DNA of 64,000 nucleotides, from contig CAJQUW010007059.1 of NCBI GenBank assembly GCA_907163375.1, positions 806,001-870,000 on the forward strand. Reading direction: 5' to 3'. Position 1 is the stretch's first letter, and every line of letters starts with the position of its first letter. The position numbers and the translations under genes are program-made. Under the pieces are notes generated by a model. The model made no database searches, had not been told where the DNA came from, and saw only the letters and a program-made list of their open reading frames with translations. This document shows positions 20,989-28,550 of this stretch, piece by piece. The DNA comes from Prostheceraeus crozeri (taxonomy: Eukaryota; Platyhelminthes; Polycladida; Euryleptidae).

Positions 20989-21606
20989 ATGGATTTCAGA
21001 CTTCAATGTGATAAAGTTCTGACTGTATCAGGTCCATCTCATGCAGGTAAAACTGTTTTCACGCTGAATTTATTGGATAAAAGAAGGGAGTTGTTTAAGG
21101 AACCTATCAATCGAGTGATTTGGTGTTATGGTATTTATCAACCGTCGCTGTTTCAGGAATTGCAAAGTCGCAACTTTATTCGACATGAAGGAATTATTCC
21201 AGTGGATAAACTTCAGTCTAATGATGTTGTTGTATTGGATGATTTATTAAAAGAAAGTAAGAATTCAAAAGATGTTACAGATATGTTCACTCGCGCAGCA
21301 CACCATAAAGGGTGTTTTATCATCTATATTACACAAAATTTGTTTCCTGATGGAAAAGAAGCTCGTACACGAAACCTGAATACACACTATTATGCTATTT
21401 TCAAGAATCCGCGAGATAAAAGTCAATTTGAAATTTTAGCGCGACAAGTTGCACCCAGAGGATCAAAAGCCTTAATTGAAATTTTTCAAGCAGCTACTGA
21501 AAAACCATACGGTTACTTATTCATTGACTTTACGCAAGAGTGTCCGGAAGAATTTAGATTTCGAAGTGATATTTTGAAAACTCCCATGATTATCTACAAA
21601 CTATGA
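20989..21606 (+). CDS. FtsK/HerA-type genome-packaging ATPase
   Basis: From ATG 20989 the protein has 205 residues. Walker A is GPSHAGKT (residues 15-22), and Walker B is VVVLDD (80-85) followed by LLKES. A third motif, YITQNLF, corresponds to the sensor region of A32-like packaging ATPases. The product would pump genomic DNA into capsids. An upstream in-frame ATG at 20941 would add 16 residues but overlaps the preceding gene. The later start begins immediately before the conserved first strand and is preferred. The stop overlaps the next start (ATGA at 21603). No motif is damaged. Confidence 0.9.
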   Translation: MDFRLQCDKVLTVSGPSHAGKTVFTLNLLDKRRELFKEPINRVIWCYGIYQPSLFQELQSRNFIRHEGIIPVDKLQSNDVVVLDDLLKESKNSKDVTDMFTRAAHHKGCFIIYITQNLFPDGKEARTRNLNTHYYAIFKNPRDKSQFEILARQVAPRGSKALIEIFQAATEKPYGYLFIDFTQECPEEFRFRSDILKTPMIIYKL

Positions 21607-22295
21607 GTTCTTATTCTCGCATGATTGTTATTCCTCAGGATGAATATGTACAATTGACTGCCATGCAGCAAGTAAAGCAACCTCTTGCAAATCAAATGTA
21701 TAGGAAAGAAATAGATTATCAGCAAAATGTTCACATCAAAGATCCACATCGTGCTGTATTATTACAATCGGAAACTGTTGAGCAATTGAAAAACTTGAAG
21801 AATAAGATGCGTGACTCTGTATCGACTGCTACACCTTTAGCATCTCGCGCACATGCCATATCTCTTTTCAATAGTATTGAGCCCCATCTCAATGTAAATG
21901 ATAGAGGAGAAATCATTACAGATGAAAATAAAGTGATTGATGCTTCACGTTATGAAGACTTGATTCAGTATGCGACACGTAGAAAGCGCCGTCAGGGCTA
22001 TGTTCCACCTGGTTGGTCATACTTTCTTAAACTATTGAAAAAGCATAATGTGCCAAAATTTGCTTTAAATAATGAGACATTGAAAGAACTTGATTCAACA
22101 GTGGCTACTACTCCAATGCTTCAGGCGATGAAAATGCCAACAAATTGGTTTAAGACGTCACCTGCTACATCCCCTCCCACACTCACTAAGCAAACAAGAG
22201 GAAGAACTCGACGTAGATCTACATCGCCACTAAAACTGGTAAAAGGAAAACGTAAAACAGCTCCTCCTAGGAAATACATGTTCTCAGACTATTAA
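21603..22295 (+). CDS. Conserved Polinton protein of unknown function
   Basis: This 230-residue protein has a charged N-terminal half with a helical region (residues 45-80), a central PPGWSYFLKLLKKHNVP segment, and a Lys/Arg-rich C-terminal 50 residues that is likely nucleic-acid binding. A similar P-x-x-W...IP block between ATPase and integrase is familiar from other invertebrate Polintons, but I know no assigned function. Start and stop are tightly packed: ATGA overlap with the ATPase, and one base between its stop and the next ATG. A virion or packaging accessory role is inferred from position. Confidence 0.6.
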   Translation: MSSYSRMIVIPQDEYVQLTAMQQVKQPLANQMYRKEIDYQQNVHIKDPHRAVLLQSETVEQLKNLKNKMRDSVSTATPLASRAHAISLFNSIEPHLNVNDRGEIITDENKVIDASRYEDLIQYATRRKRRQGYVPPGWSYFLKLLKKHNVPKFALNNETLKELDSTVATTPMLQAMKMPTNWFKTSPATSPPTLTKQTRGRTRRRSTSPLKLVKGKRKTAPPRKYMFSDY

Positions 22296-22296
22296 T

Positions 22297-22512
22297 ATGA
22301 AGCAGATGTGTTGCTTGCCATGTAATGAGCCGCCAGAGGTGAATGTCGTTGTCACTTGCACTTGCTGCGCCAGCTCTCATAATGAAACCCCTAAGCAATG
22401 TGAACACGATCGCAAAACCGCTAAAGCTAAATGCTGCAGTTGTTGTAAATGTAGAAAGGCAAGAAAGAAAAAAGATGAGAAGGAGGAAAAAGAGTCAGCC
22501 GTCATCGACTGA
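22297..22512 (+). CDS. Small Cys-rich ORF overlapping the integrase region
   Basis: The 71-residue ORF has 15 Cys in its first 50 residues (for example CCLPC, CTCC, CCSCCKC), then a Lys/Glu-rich tail. The Cys pairs look zinc- or metal-binding, but fit no finger I recognise. It starts 2 nt after the previous stop. It overlaps, in another frame, the region 22343-22512 that is also open in the integrase frame. If the integrase starts at 22475 the overlap is only 38 nt. The density of paired cysteines argues for a real protein, but composition alone is weak evidence. Confidence 0.4.
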   Translation: MKQMCCLPCNEPPEVNVVVTCTCCASSHNETPKQCEHDRKTAKAKCCSCCKCRKARKKKDEKEEKESAVID

Positions 22513-23563
22513 ACGTTTGAAGTCAATCTATTATGATGTAAAACATCCGGCAGGATTTGCATCTATCAAGAAATTATCAAAAGCGAGTGGTCTTCCACAA
22601 TCACAAGTGAAACGATGGTTAAAGGGTCAGGCTACCTATACACTTCACAAACAAGCGAAAAAGAAGTACCGCACCCGCCATTATATTGTTCATGACATCG
22701 ATGAACAGTGGCAAGCAGATTTGTGCGATGTTGCCTCCATTTCAAAACATAACTCGGGCAATAATTTTATTTTAACCGTCATTGATATTTTCTCGCGTTA
22801 TGCGTGGGCTCAACCTTTAAAAACTAAAGAAGGGAAAGGAGTAGCAAAAGCATTCCAAACAATTTTTCGAGAAGGTCGCATTCCAAAAAGAATTCAGAGT
22901 GATCAAGGAAAAGAGTTTGAAAATCAGCATGTGACAAGATTATTTGAGAGGCATGACATTGAGTTGTTTAGTGTAAAGAGCGCTTATAAAGCTGCACTCG
23001 TTGAACGTTTTAATCGCACATTAAAAAATCGCTTGTGGCGACATTTTACTGCCAACTTGACACAAAATTGGACAAAGGTTCTACAAGATACACTCCATGC
23101 CTACAATCACTCTATCCATCGTTCTATTGGACTCAGACCAGTAGATGTAAATGCTGACAATGTAGATAAAGTGCGCGAATCATTCCAACGTAAACGCACT
23201 CGTGTGAAAAGTGATGTGAAAATTGGCGATAAAGTTCGTATCTCAAAAGTGAAAAGTGTTTTTGCTAAAGGGTACCTTCCGAATTGGACAGAGGAGGTAT
23301 TTACAGTATCAAGGATTAATCAAAAAGACTCTCCGACCACCTACAAGTTGAAAGATTACGATAATGAAGAAATTGAGGGTAGCTTTTACCGCGATGAGAT
23401 TGAGGTAGTCACTGAAAGTGAAACATATTTGGTAGAGAAAATCATTCGATGTAAAAAACGGCAAGGTGAAGAATGGTGTCTTGTTAAATGGGCTGGTTAT
23501 CCTTCAAGTATGAACTCTTGGATGCGTCGTGCCGACATCTTTCATCTAAGTGATCGACAGTGA
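22475..23563 (+). CDS. Polinton integrase (RVE family) with chromodomain
   Basis: Numbering from the first in-frame ATG at 22343: a helix-turn-helix-like region (KKLSKASGLPQSQVKRWL, about 76-93) and a Tyr-Thr-Leu-His segment, then the catalytic core with Asp126 (WQADLCD), Asp187 (QSDQGKEF) and Glu221 (ALVERFNRTLK). This is the DDE triad that inserts the element and makes 6-bp duplications. A C-terminal SH3-like segment is followed by a chromodomain (YLVEKIIR...WCLVKWAGYPSSMNSW, 362-393), which may steer insertion to modified histones. The ATG at 22475 (Met45) lies just before the conserved start. The first 44 codons look like a shadow of the Cys-rich frame. All catalytic residues are present. 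Confidence 0.92.
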   Translation: MRRRKKSQPSSTERLKSIYYDVKHPAGFASIKKLSKASGLPQSQVKRWLKGQATYTLHKQAKKKYRTRHYIVHDIDEQWQADLCDVASISKHNSGNNFILTVIDIFSRYAWAQPLKTKEGKGVAKAFQTIFREGRIPKRIQSDQGKEFENQHVTRLFERHDIELFSVKSAYKAALVERFNRTLKNRLWRHFTANLTQNWTKVLQDTLHAYNHSIHRSIGLRPVDVNADNVDKVRESFQRKRTRVKSDVKIGDKVRISKVKSVFAKGYLPNWTEEVFTVSRINQKDSPTTYKLKDYDNEEIEGSFYRDEIEVVTESETYLVEKIIRCKKRQGEEWCLVKWAGYPSSMNSWMRRADIFHLSDRQ

Positions 23564-23604
23564 TTCATGCAAAGTTGTAACTAACAATGTTTAGGGTTTG
23601 AGCT

Positions 23605-24060
23605 ATGAATCCAACTGCCTCATTTTATTCACGACCCTCCTATGTAAGTGGCGGAGGACAAATTTACATCGGTGCTCGCCGCCAACGTGGAGGTAGCATA
23701 CTTGGTGCACTGAAATCTGTTGTAGCACCTCTCATATCCAATGTCGGTAGATCTTTAAAACGAAATGTTTTAAGTAATGCCGTTGGCTTTGCTGGTGATG
23801 TTGCTAGTGATCTTTCCAGAGGTAGAAGTTTCAAGAGCAGTTTGTTGAATCGTGGGAAGGAACGCGGTTTAAAAACATTGAAGCAGACCATTGCTGGTGT
23901 TACTCAAGGAAAGAAATCACCTAAACGAATGAATAAAGGAAGGAGGAAACATCGCGGAGCTGGTAAGGTGCGATCTTCAGTCAAAAGGCATTCACGCAAA
24001 CGTCGCAGAGGCTCTAATCATTCATCAGGCGCTAAACGACGACGCTGCTATAACTTCTAA
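23605..24060 (+). CDS. Basic core-like (pX/pVII-like) virion protein
   Basis: This 151-residue protein has a Gly-rich N-terminus with two Gly-Gly sites (SGGGQIY, RQRGGSILGA), a hydrophobic middle and a C-terminal third that is largely Arg/Lys. It resembles adenovirus-type core precursors that condense DNA and are cleaved at xxGG-type sites. The resemblance is compositional, not a proven homology. It lies between integrase and capsid genes, 2 nt from the capsid ATG, which suits a structural role. Confidence 0.6.
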   Translation: MNPTASFYSRPSYVSGGGQIYIGARRQRGGSILGALKSVVAPLISNVGRSLKRNVLSNAVGFAGDVASDLSRGRSFKSSLLNRGKERGLKTLKQTIAGVTQGKKSPKRMNKGRRKHRGAGKVRSSVKRHSRKRRRGSNHSSGAKRRRCYNF

Positions 24061-24062
24061 TC

Positions 24063-25340
24063 ATGGAGTGTAAAACTTCCGGTTTTTGTTTGTTCGATCA
24101 ACAAGCCATACAGACAGATATTCTTAGTTCAAGTATTGTAGATTATCATCCTCGAACAGCTGAGAATGCTGGCCCCATTGAATTTGTTATTCCTGGTGGT
24201 AGTGATGACTACATAGATTTGAGTTATGCGATGCTTGATTTGAGGTTTAGAATTCAGCAAGCAGATGGAACTGCTATTGACGATGCACATAAAGTTGGAC
24301 TGAACAATTTACCATTGACTACATTACTTCGTGATGTTTCTCTAACGATTGGAGAGCAGCAAGTGGAAGGTGGTCAAAGCGATTATCCCTATAAATCATA
24401 TTTCAATCATGTATCACAGTTTCATCCAGCAGCACAAAAAAGTCATATGGAAGCCATGGGATGGTACAGAGATGAAGCAGGAAAATTTGATGTTGAAACA
24501 AACAGTGGCTTTGTAAAGCGATCTGCTATGATTAAAGATAGTAGAGTATGTCAGCTATATGGTCCGCTGAATTTAGACTTCTTTAGACAGTCAAAGTTTT
24601 TACTGTGTAATACCAGCATGCGACTCAAGCTGACATTGAATAAGCCTGAATTTGCGCTGAATGCATTTGCTAAAGTTGACAATTTTAGAATTCATGTGGA
24701 AGATATTGCACTTTACATTCGTCGAGTAGTACCGAATCCAAGTGTCATTAGAGGGCATGCTGAAGGCCTTAACCGCCAAAATGCCATTTACCCCATTCAG
24801 CATACAAAGCTTCTCACCTTTACAATTCCGAAAGATCAAAAGAGTTTCATGAAAGTTGGCCTCTTTCCATCGGAAGCACCGAAGCTCCTCATGGTGGCAA
24901 TGGTTGAAAATGATGCATTTAATGGTAATATAAAGAAGAATCCTTTCAATTTTAAACACAATCAGTTAAGTGAAATTGCTTTACGTGTAAATGGTGTGAG
25001 TCATCCTGGTCCACCCTACAAACCAGATTTTGCTTCAGATCAATTTATGCGCAGTTATGTTGATTTTATGGATGTTTTTGGCTTTTACAATACGGATGAC
25101 ACCAACGGACTGACTATGAAAGAGTTTAAGAGTGGATATACTATTTATGCATTTGATTTAACTGCTGACAGCGATATTAGTGCACCCTATCGTCAAGCGA
25201 ACGTGCCTCATAATATTCGTTTGGATTTGACGTTCAAAAGAACACTACCTGAGACGATCAATGTATTAATTTATGCAGTCTTCGATTCAAATATTGAAAT
25301 TACAAAGTATCGTGACGTGATTCTTCAGTATAATCGTTAA
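24063..25340 (+). CDS. Major capsid protein (hexon-like, double jelly-roll family)
   Basis: The 425-residue protein contains the conserved early block PIEFVIPGGSDDYIDL and a following LTTLLRDVSLTIGEQQVEGG, characteristic of the capsid family widely annotated in invertebrate Polintons. It also has a late IRLDLTFKR and NVLIYAVFD pair. The family is taken as the double jelly-roll capsid protein of Polintons. Position between core-like protein and protease supports this. Length is within the family's usual 400-650. The frame is intact. The stop overlaps the protease start (TAATG at 25338). Confidence 0.85.
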   Translation: MECKTSGFCLFDQQAIQTDILSSSIVDYHPRTAENAGPIEFVIPGGSDDYIDLSYAMLDLRFRIQQADGTAIDDAHKVGLNNLPLTTLLRDVSLTIGEQQVEGGQSDYPYKSYFNHVSQFHPAAQKSHMEAMGWYRDEAGKFDVETNSGFVKRSAMIKDSRVCQLYGPLNLDFFRQSKFLLCNTSMRLKLTLNKPEFALNAFAKVDNFRIHVEDIALYIRRVVPNPSVIRGHAEGLNRQNAIYPIQHTKLLTFTIPKDQKSFMKVGLFPSEAPKLLMVAMVENDAFNGNIKKNPFNFKHNQLSEIALRVNGVSHPGPPYKPDFASDQFMRSYVDFMDVFGFYNTDDTNGLTMKEFKSGYTIYAFDLTADSDISAPYRQANVPHNIRLDLTFKRTLPETINVLIYAVFDSNIEITKYRDVILQYNR

Positions 25341-25801
25341 TGAGTTGGTTGACTGCTGACGATATTAAGACTAAAGTGCAGCGTAATGCAGACGAAGCGA
25401 CGTTGAAAGCTTTCGATAATGTCTATTCACTCGATACCTTACCACCTGCAGTAAATCACTATCCCATCTTTATTGTGCTAAACACTCATTCACAGAATTT
25501 AGGCGGTGAGCATTGGAAAGCGATCTTTATTGGAGAAGACCGACGTGGTGAACTATTTGACTCTCTTGCTCAACCTCCAAATATACCAACACAGCAGTGG
25601 TTGAGAAAACATACGCGTCAATATCAGCGAAATGAACGCATACTACAACATCCACTTTCATCAACGTGTGGTGCTTTTGTACTGTACTTCATCTTAAAAC
25701 GTTTACATGTATCTCGATTTGCATCTATTATTCAAAACTTTTCATGTAATCCATCCTCTAATGAAAAAATGATTTGTAAGTTCTATCATGATTTGAAATA
25801 A
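25340..25801 (+). CDS. Adenain/Ulp1-like maturation protease
   Basis: This 153-residue cysteine protease has His58 in GGEHWKAIF, Asp74 in ELFDSL, Gln103 in ILQHP and Cys110 in STCGAFVLYFI. The order His-Asp-Gln-Cys is that of the adenovirus protease / Ulp1 clan. It would cleave virion precursors, possibly at the Gly-Gly sites in the proteins at 20601 and 23605. Its start overlaps the capsid stop. Its TAA stop at 25799 lies within a poly(A) signal (AATAAA 25797-25802), so it is the last gene of this rightward cluster. Confidence 0.9.
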   Translation: MSWLTADDIKTKVQRNADEATLKAFDNVYSLDTLPPAVNHYPIFIVLNTHSQNLGGEHWKAIFIGEDRRGELFDSLAQPPNIPTQQWLRKHTRQYQRNERILQHPLSSTCGAFVLYFILKRLHVSRFASIIQNFSCNPSSNEKMICKFYHDLK

Positions 25802-25828
25802 AAACATCATGTTGGAAAAAATTGTTTT

Positions 25829-26374
25829 TTATTTTACAATCCGCTGGGTACGTACATACTCAATGAGATAGTCTAGGATCATATTTGCTTGTTCATGAGA
25901 TTTTAGTCCAGTAATGATCACTTTACTATTATGAAAGATTGCCACATGCACAGGCAACCAACAACTAATGAGAGCTGCAGGAAAAAGTTCGGGTTCATAA
26001 CACAAACTGTAACTGCTGGTACGAATCTTCAAAAATGATAGACTGTCACTCAATTGAGTAGAGATCACCATATTGTCCACAGTCAGATTCGACATCACAC
26101 ACCTCTCCCTCTTCCATATCCGACGTAGTAGTCTTTGTAGCTCTAAGCGCATTGACTGCGCCGATGAATGAGAAAGGGCGCCGAGAATCTGTACAGTCCC
26201 ATTTGGGAAGAGTTGAAGATTCCGTGAATTGTTCATCTTCACCACTAACATTTGAGGACGGCCCGGGTAATACTTGCTGTTTGGAAGCTGTTGGCGTAAT
26301 GTTGTGAGATCGATTTTGGTGTAGAGTCTGAAGCGACGGAGAATGTTGACGATGGTGTAGCGATGGCGCTTCAT
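25829..26374 (-). CDS. TATA-binding-protein-like two-repeat protein
   Basis: The 181-residue protein from ATG 26374 consists of two similar halves. Repeat 1 (about 6-85) has TIVN near its start and LQLFPNGTVQILGA in the stirrup position. Repeat 2 (95-175) has LTVDNMVIS, SYSLCYEPELFPAALI and FHNSKVIITGLKS. YEPELFP followed by the F-x-S/N-K-V-x-x-TG-x-K pattern is the TBP signature, and both halves carry it as in the TBP saddle. Cellular TBP nucleates RNA polymerase II complexes on TATA boxes. This copy suggests the element directs its own transcription, and its promoters have clear TATA boxes. The frame is open upstream to 26518 but there overlaps the neighbouring gene. The stop codon sits inside a poly(A) signal (complement of 25828-25833). 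TBP is not a standard Polinton gene to my knowledge. Confidence 0.75.
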   Translation of the reverse strand: MKRHRYTIVNILRRFRLYTKIDLTTLRQQLPNSKYYPGRPQMLVVKMNNSRNLQLFPNGTVQILGALSHSSAQSMRLELQRLLRRIWKRERCVMSNLTVDNMVISTQLSDSLSFLKIRTSSYSLCYEPELFPAALISCWLPVHVAIFHNSKVIITGLKSHEQANMILDYLIEYVRTQRIVK

Positions 26375-26696
26375 GATGAAAGAATGAGTAAATTGAGCGA
26401 TGTACCTTCCTTTTATACTTTTCCCAACTACCTTGATGAAATGTGAAGTTAGTATGAAGTTGGGAATGATAGAGTTGAATTCGCCGATTGTTGACGCGCA
26501 GCCAGATGCGATTTCCAATACGTGAATGTCTTTTCATATAGAAGTATTTCAAGTCCTTCATGATATGATGTAGAGATTGAAAATGACGATAAGATAAAGC
26601 AAACTCTCTTCTCACATTTCCAGTTGAATCTTTGAAATAGACGTTTCGATCATGATCCGTTTCAATACGTTGTAGGGAATCTAATTTCCAACTCAT
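26046..26696 (-). CDS. Small-domain protein, paralogue 1, with disordered tail
   Basis: This 216-residue ORF has an N-terminal 105 residues that align with the next gene upstream: WKLDSLQRIETD, a DRNVYFKD strand, LSYRHFQSLHHIM, GNRIWLR and QGSWEKYKRKVHRSIYSF. The order (short beta strands, then L-x-x-x-x-F-x-x-L-x-x-IM helix) is reminiscent of the PC4/p15 single-stranded-DNA-binding fold, but this is weak. Residues 110-216 are low-complexity, rich in Ser, His, Gln and acidic residues. They overlap the TBP-like gene in another frame from 26374 down to 26046, so the tail may be real dual coding or a partial shadow. The Met at 26696 is a good start. Confidence 0.6.
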   Translation of the reverse strand: MSWKLDSLQRIETDHDRNVYFKDSTGNVRREFALSYRHFQSLHHIMKDLKYFYMKRHSRIGNRIWLRVNNRRIQLYHSQLHTNFTFHQGSWEKYKRKVHRSIYSFFHHEAPSLHHRQHSPSLQTLHQNRSHNITPTASKQQVLPGPSSNVSGEDEQFTESSTLPKWDCTDSRRPFSFIGAVNALRATKTTTSDMEEGEVCDVESDCGQYGDLYSIE

Positions 26697-26718
26697 GGTG
26701 CGTGGTAATCATATCTGA

Positions 26719-27075
26719 TTAAGATTTGCATAGTAGGGCGATGAACTCACGACGAATAAATGTCATGATGGAGCGATGTATGTATCTTCTATACTTCTCC
26801 CAATTGTATTTGCGAAATGAGAAACAGTTTGCGGAATGAGAATGGTAGATTTGAATTTCATTTCTGTAATGTTGAAGCCAAACTTGATCACCCAAGGAGA
26901 TGAATCTTAATGTTTCAAAATATTCCAAATCCCTCATGATATCATTGAGGTTGACAAATTGTCGCCATGTTAATGTAATACCTCTTGATGTATGACCATG
27001 AGAATTTTTGAAATGTACGTTTCCATCACGATCAACTCTGATATATTGTAGAGAGTCCAAAATCCAAGTCTTCAT
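26719..27075 (-). CDS. Small-domain protein, paralogue 2
   Basis: The 118-residue protein from ATG 27075 is a tandem-duplicate relative of the gene just downstream: WILDSLQYIRVDRDGNV, FKNSHGHTSRGITL, WRQFVNLNDIMRDLEYFE, SLGDQVWLQHY, NWEKYRRYIHRSIMTF. Its fold may be PC4-like (RGITL followed by an aromatic helix), which in cells is a transcription coactivator binding single-stranded DNA. That assignment is tentative. Conservation of the same residues in two diverged copies shows that the domain is under selection. It is divergent from the gene at 27111 with only 35 nt between start codons. Confidence 0.65.
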   Translation of the reverse strand: MKTWILDSLQYIRVDRDGNVHFKNSHGHTSRGITLTWRQFVNLNDIMRDLEYFETLRFISLGDQVWLQHYRNEIQIYHSHSANCFSFRKYNWEKYRRYIHRSIMTFIRREFIALLCKS

Positions 27076-27110
27076 GATGTTATGCAAAGTTGCAGATTAG
27101 CAATATAAAA

Positions 27111-28508
27111 ATGTCGTTTTATCATATTTTGCTTAGCAATGCGGCTACAAAGAGATTTACTAGTAATCGAGCCGCACTCTTTTCTACTCCCATTGATCAT
27201 GCACAACAGCTAAATGGGAATTGGGAAGTGGGTGTCACTCAACTTGTTTATAGCAACTGTGTCTATACTTTTGATCATGAGGTGATGACTATTAATATGA
27301 GGCGTACAGCTGCTTATCAATGTGAAAAGGGGTGCCGAGTATACATTCCACAGTGGTCAAAGAAAGATCTCTTATCATGTAAAAAGTTTATATATGATTT
27401 CTTGAATAAAGCGTGTAAACATATTGTCCAATTTACTCCGCACAATGATGATTATAATTATGTACATCATGTAGTTGAGAAAGATTGGATTGTTGGTTTA
27501 AGTCCAAGTTTAAGAAATGATTTAGGCTACCTCGCTAGCGCCTTAACAAGCTATGATAATTTTAACGTTAATTACCACATAAGTGGTCATAAACAGTTAA
27601 TATATCGAGAGGAAGCTTATTATGTAGATCTTATTCCAAGAAATGAGAAGACGTTGGTGAAGAAGATTGTGATTAAGCCAAGAAAGACAAACATGACTCC
27701 TGAAACATTATTGAAGAAATTTAATTATCTCCTTCGAGTTGATGGTAAACAAGTGGCAACATTGACTTATATCAAATCATCTAATCATATTGCAATAAGC
27801 AAATTAAATGATGATGATCTAGTATTAGTTTGTTCAAAAGATTTTCATCAGTTCTTACGACATCGTTCTGCAGCTGTTCATGGAAAATCTGATATGCAAC
27901 ATTTACCATGTGAAAGGCCAAATCAATTTGATACAGAATGGGCCGTATCTTTATACAGAAAGTGTGTAGAGCCTTTTGGTGGTTTCTTACATGAAACAAG
28001 AGTGTTGATGCCTCGCATTATTACTTCGGTTAAATTGGTTGTAGATTATTTAAATGAAGTGATTAATGAGCAACATATTTCATTTTCTGAAAAAGAAGGT
28101 ACTTTGTCTCTCACTATAAGTGGAAAAGGTATTGAACTAATTATGGATAAAACTCTAATGGACATTTTGGGTTTTGACCAAAATATCTTTAAAAGTGGTA
28201 CTGTAACCAAAGCTAGCGCAGACATGTCGCTATCGCGTCGTATTAACTATTTTCAGATATATTCCAATATTGGTGAAGATGTACGTGTGGGAGATGTTGA
28301 AGCTCCATTGCTAGCAATGATACCATACCAGCCAAAGAGCTGCAGTATTTTATCTGAGCATACTTTCAAGAAAGTGCATTATACAAAGCTGAAATCAAAC
28401 TACATCCCACAAATTGATATTGCCATTTATGACGATGCTGGTGCGTTGATTCCTTTTCATAAAGATGCTGTGACAAGTATCACACTCCATTTCCGAATGA
28501 AGAGTTAA
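27111..28508 (+). CDS. Conserved Polinton virion-protein candidate, paralogue 1
   Basis: The 465-residue protein from ATG 27111 opens with ILLSNAATKRFTSNRAALF and LNGNWEVGVTQLVY. It ends with YFQIYSNI, VRVGDVEAPLLAMIP, PQIDIAIYDDAGALIPF and SITLHFRMK. The opening SNA...N...WEVG-x-x-x-x-x-Y and closing VGD...F-x-x-LHFR patterns define a protein found in many Polinton and adintovirus-like elements. It is probably structural (penton/minor capsid or fibre base have been suggested by position), but I cannot assign it. The following gene is a clear paralogue. The frame is intact. Confidence 0.6.
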   Translation: MSFYHILLSNAATKRFTSNRAALFSTPIDHAQQLNGNWEVGVTQLVYSNCVYTFDHEVMTINMRRTAAYQCEKGCRVYIPQWSKKDLLSCKKFIYDFLNKACKHIVQFTPHNDDYNYVHHVVEKDWIVGLSPSLRNDLGYLASALTSYDNFNVNYHISGHKQLIYREEAYYVDLIPRNEKTLVKKIVIKPRKTNMTPETLLKKFNYLLRVDGKQVATLTYIKSSNHIAISKLNDDDLVLVCSKDFHQFLRHRSAAVHGKSDMQHLPCERPNQFDTEWAVSLYRKCVEPFGGFLHETRVLMPRIITSVKLVVDYLNEVINEQHISFSEKEGTLSLTISGKGIELIMDKTLMDILGFDQNIFKSGTVTKASADMSLSRRINYFQIYSNIGEDVRVGDVEAPLLAMIPYQPKSCSILSEHTFKKVHYTKLKSNYIPQIDIAIYDDAGALIPFHKDAVTSITLHFRMKS

Positions 28509-28550
28509 TGCAAACGTATGCTAATATATTTTTCCAATGTGAATAATATG

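Noticed and set aside
22343-22474. Extended integrase N-terminus from ATG 22343
   Set aside because: The 44 added residues look like an out-of-frame reading of the Cys-rich ORF and precede the conserved family start.
24600-24959. 119-codon ORF antisense to the capsid gene
   Set aside because: Shadow of the capsid frame; capsid motifs on the plus strand explain the region.
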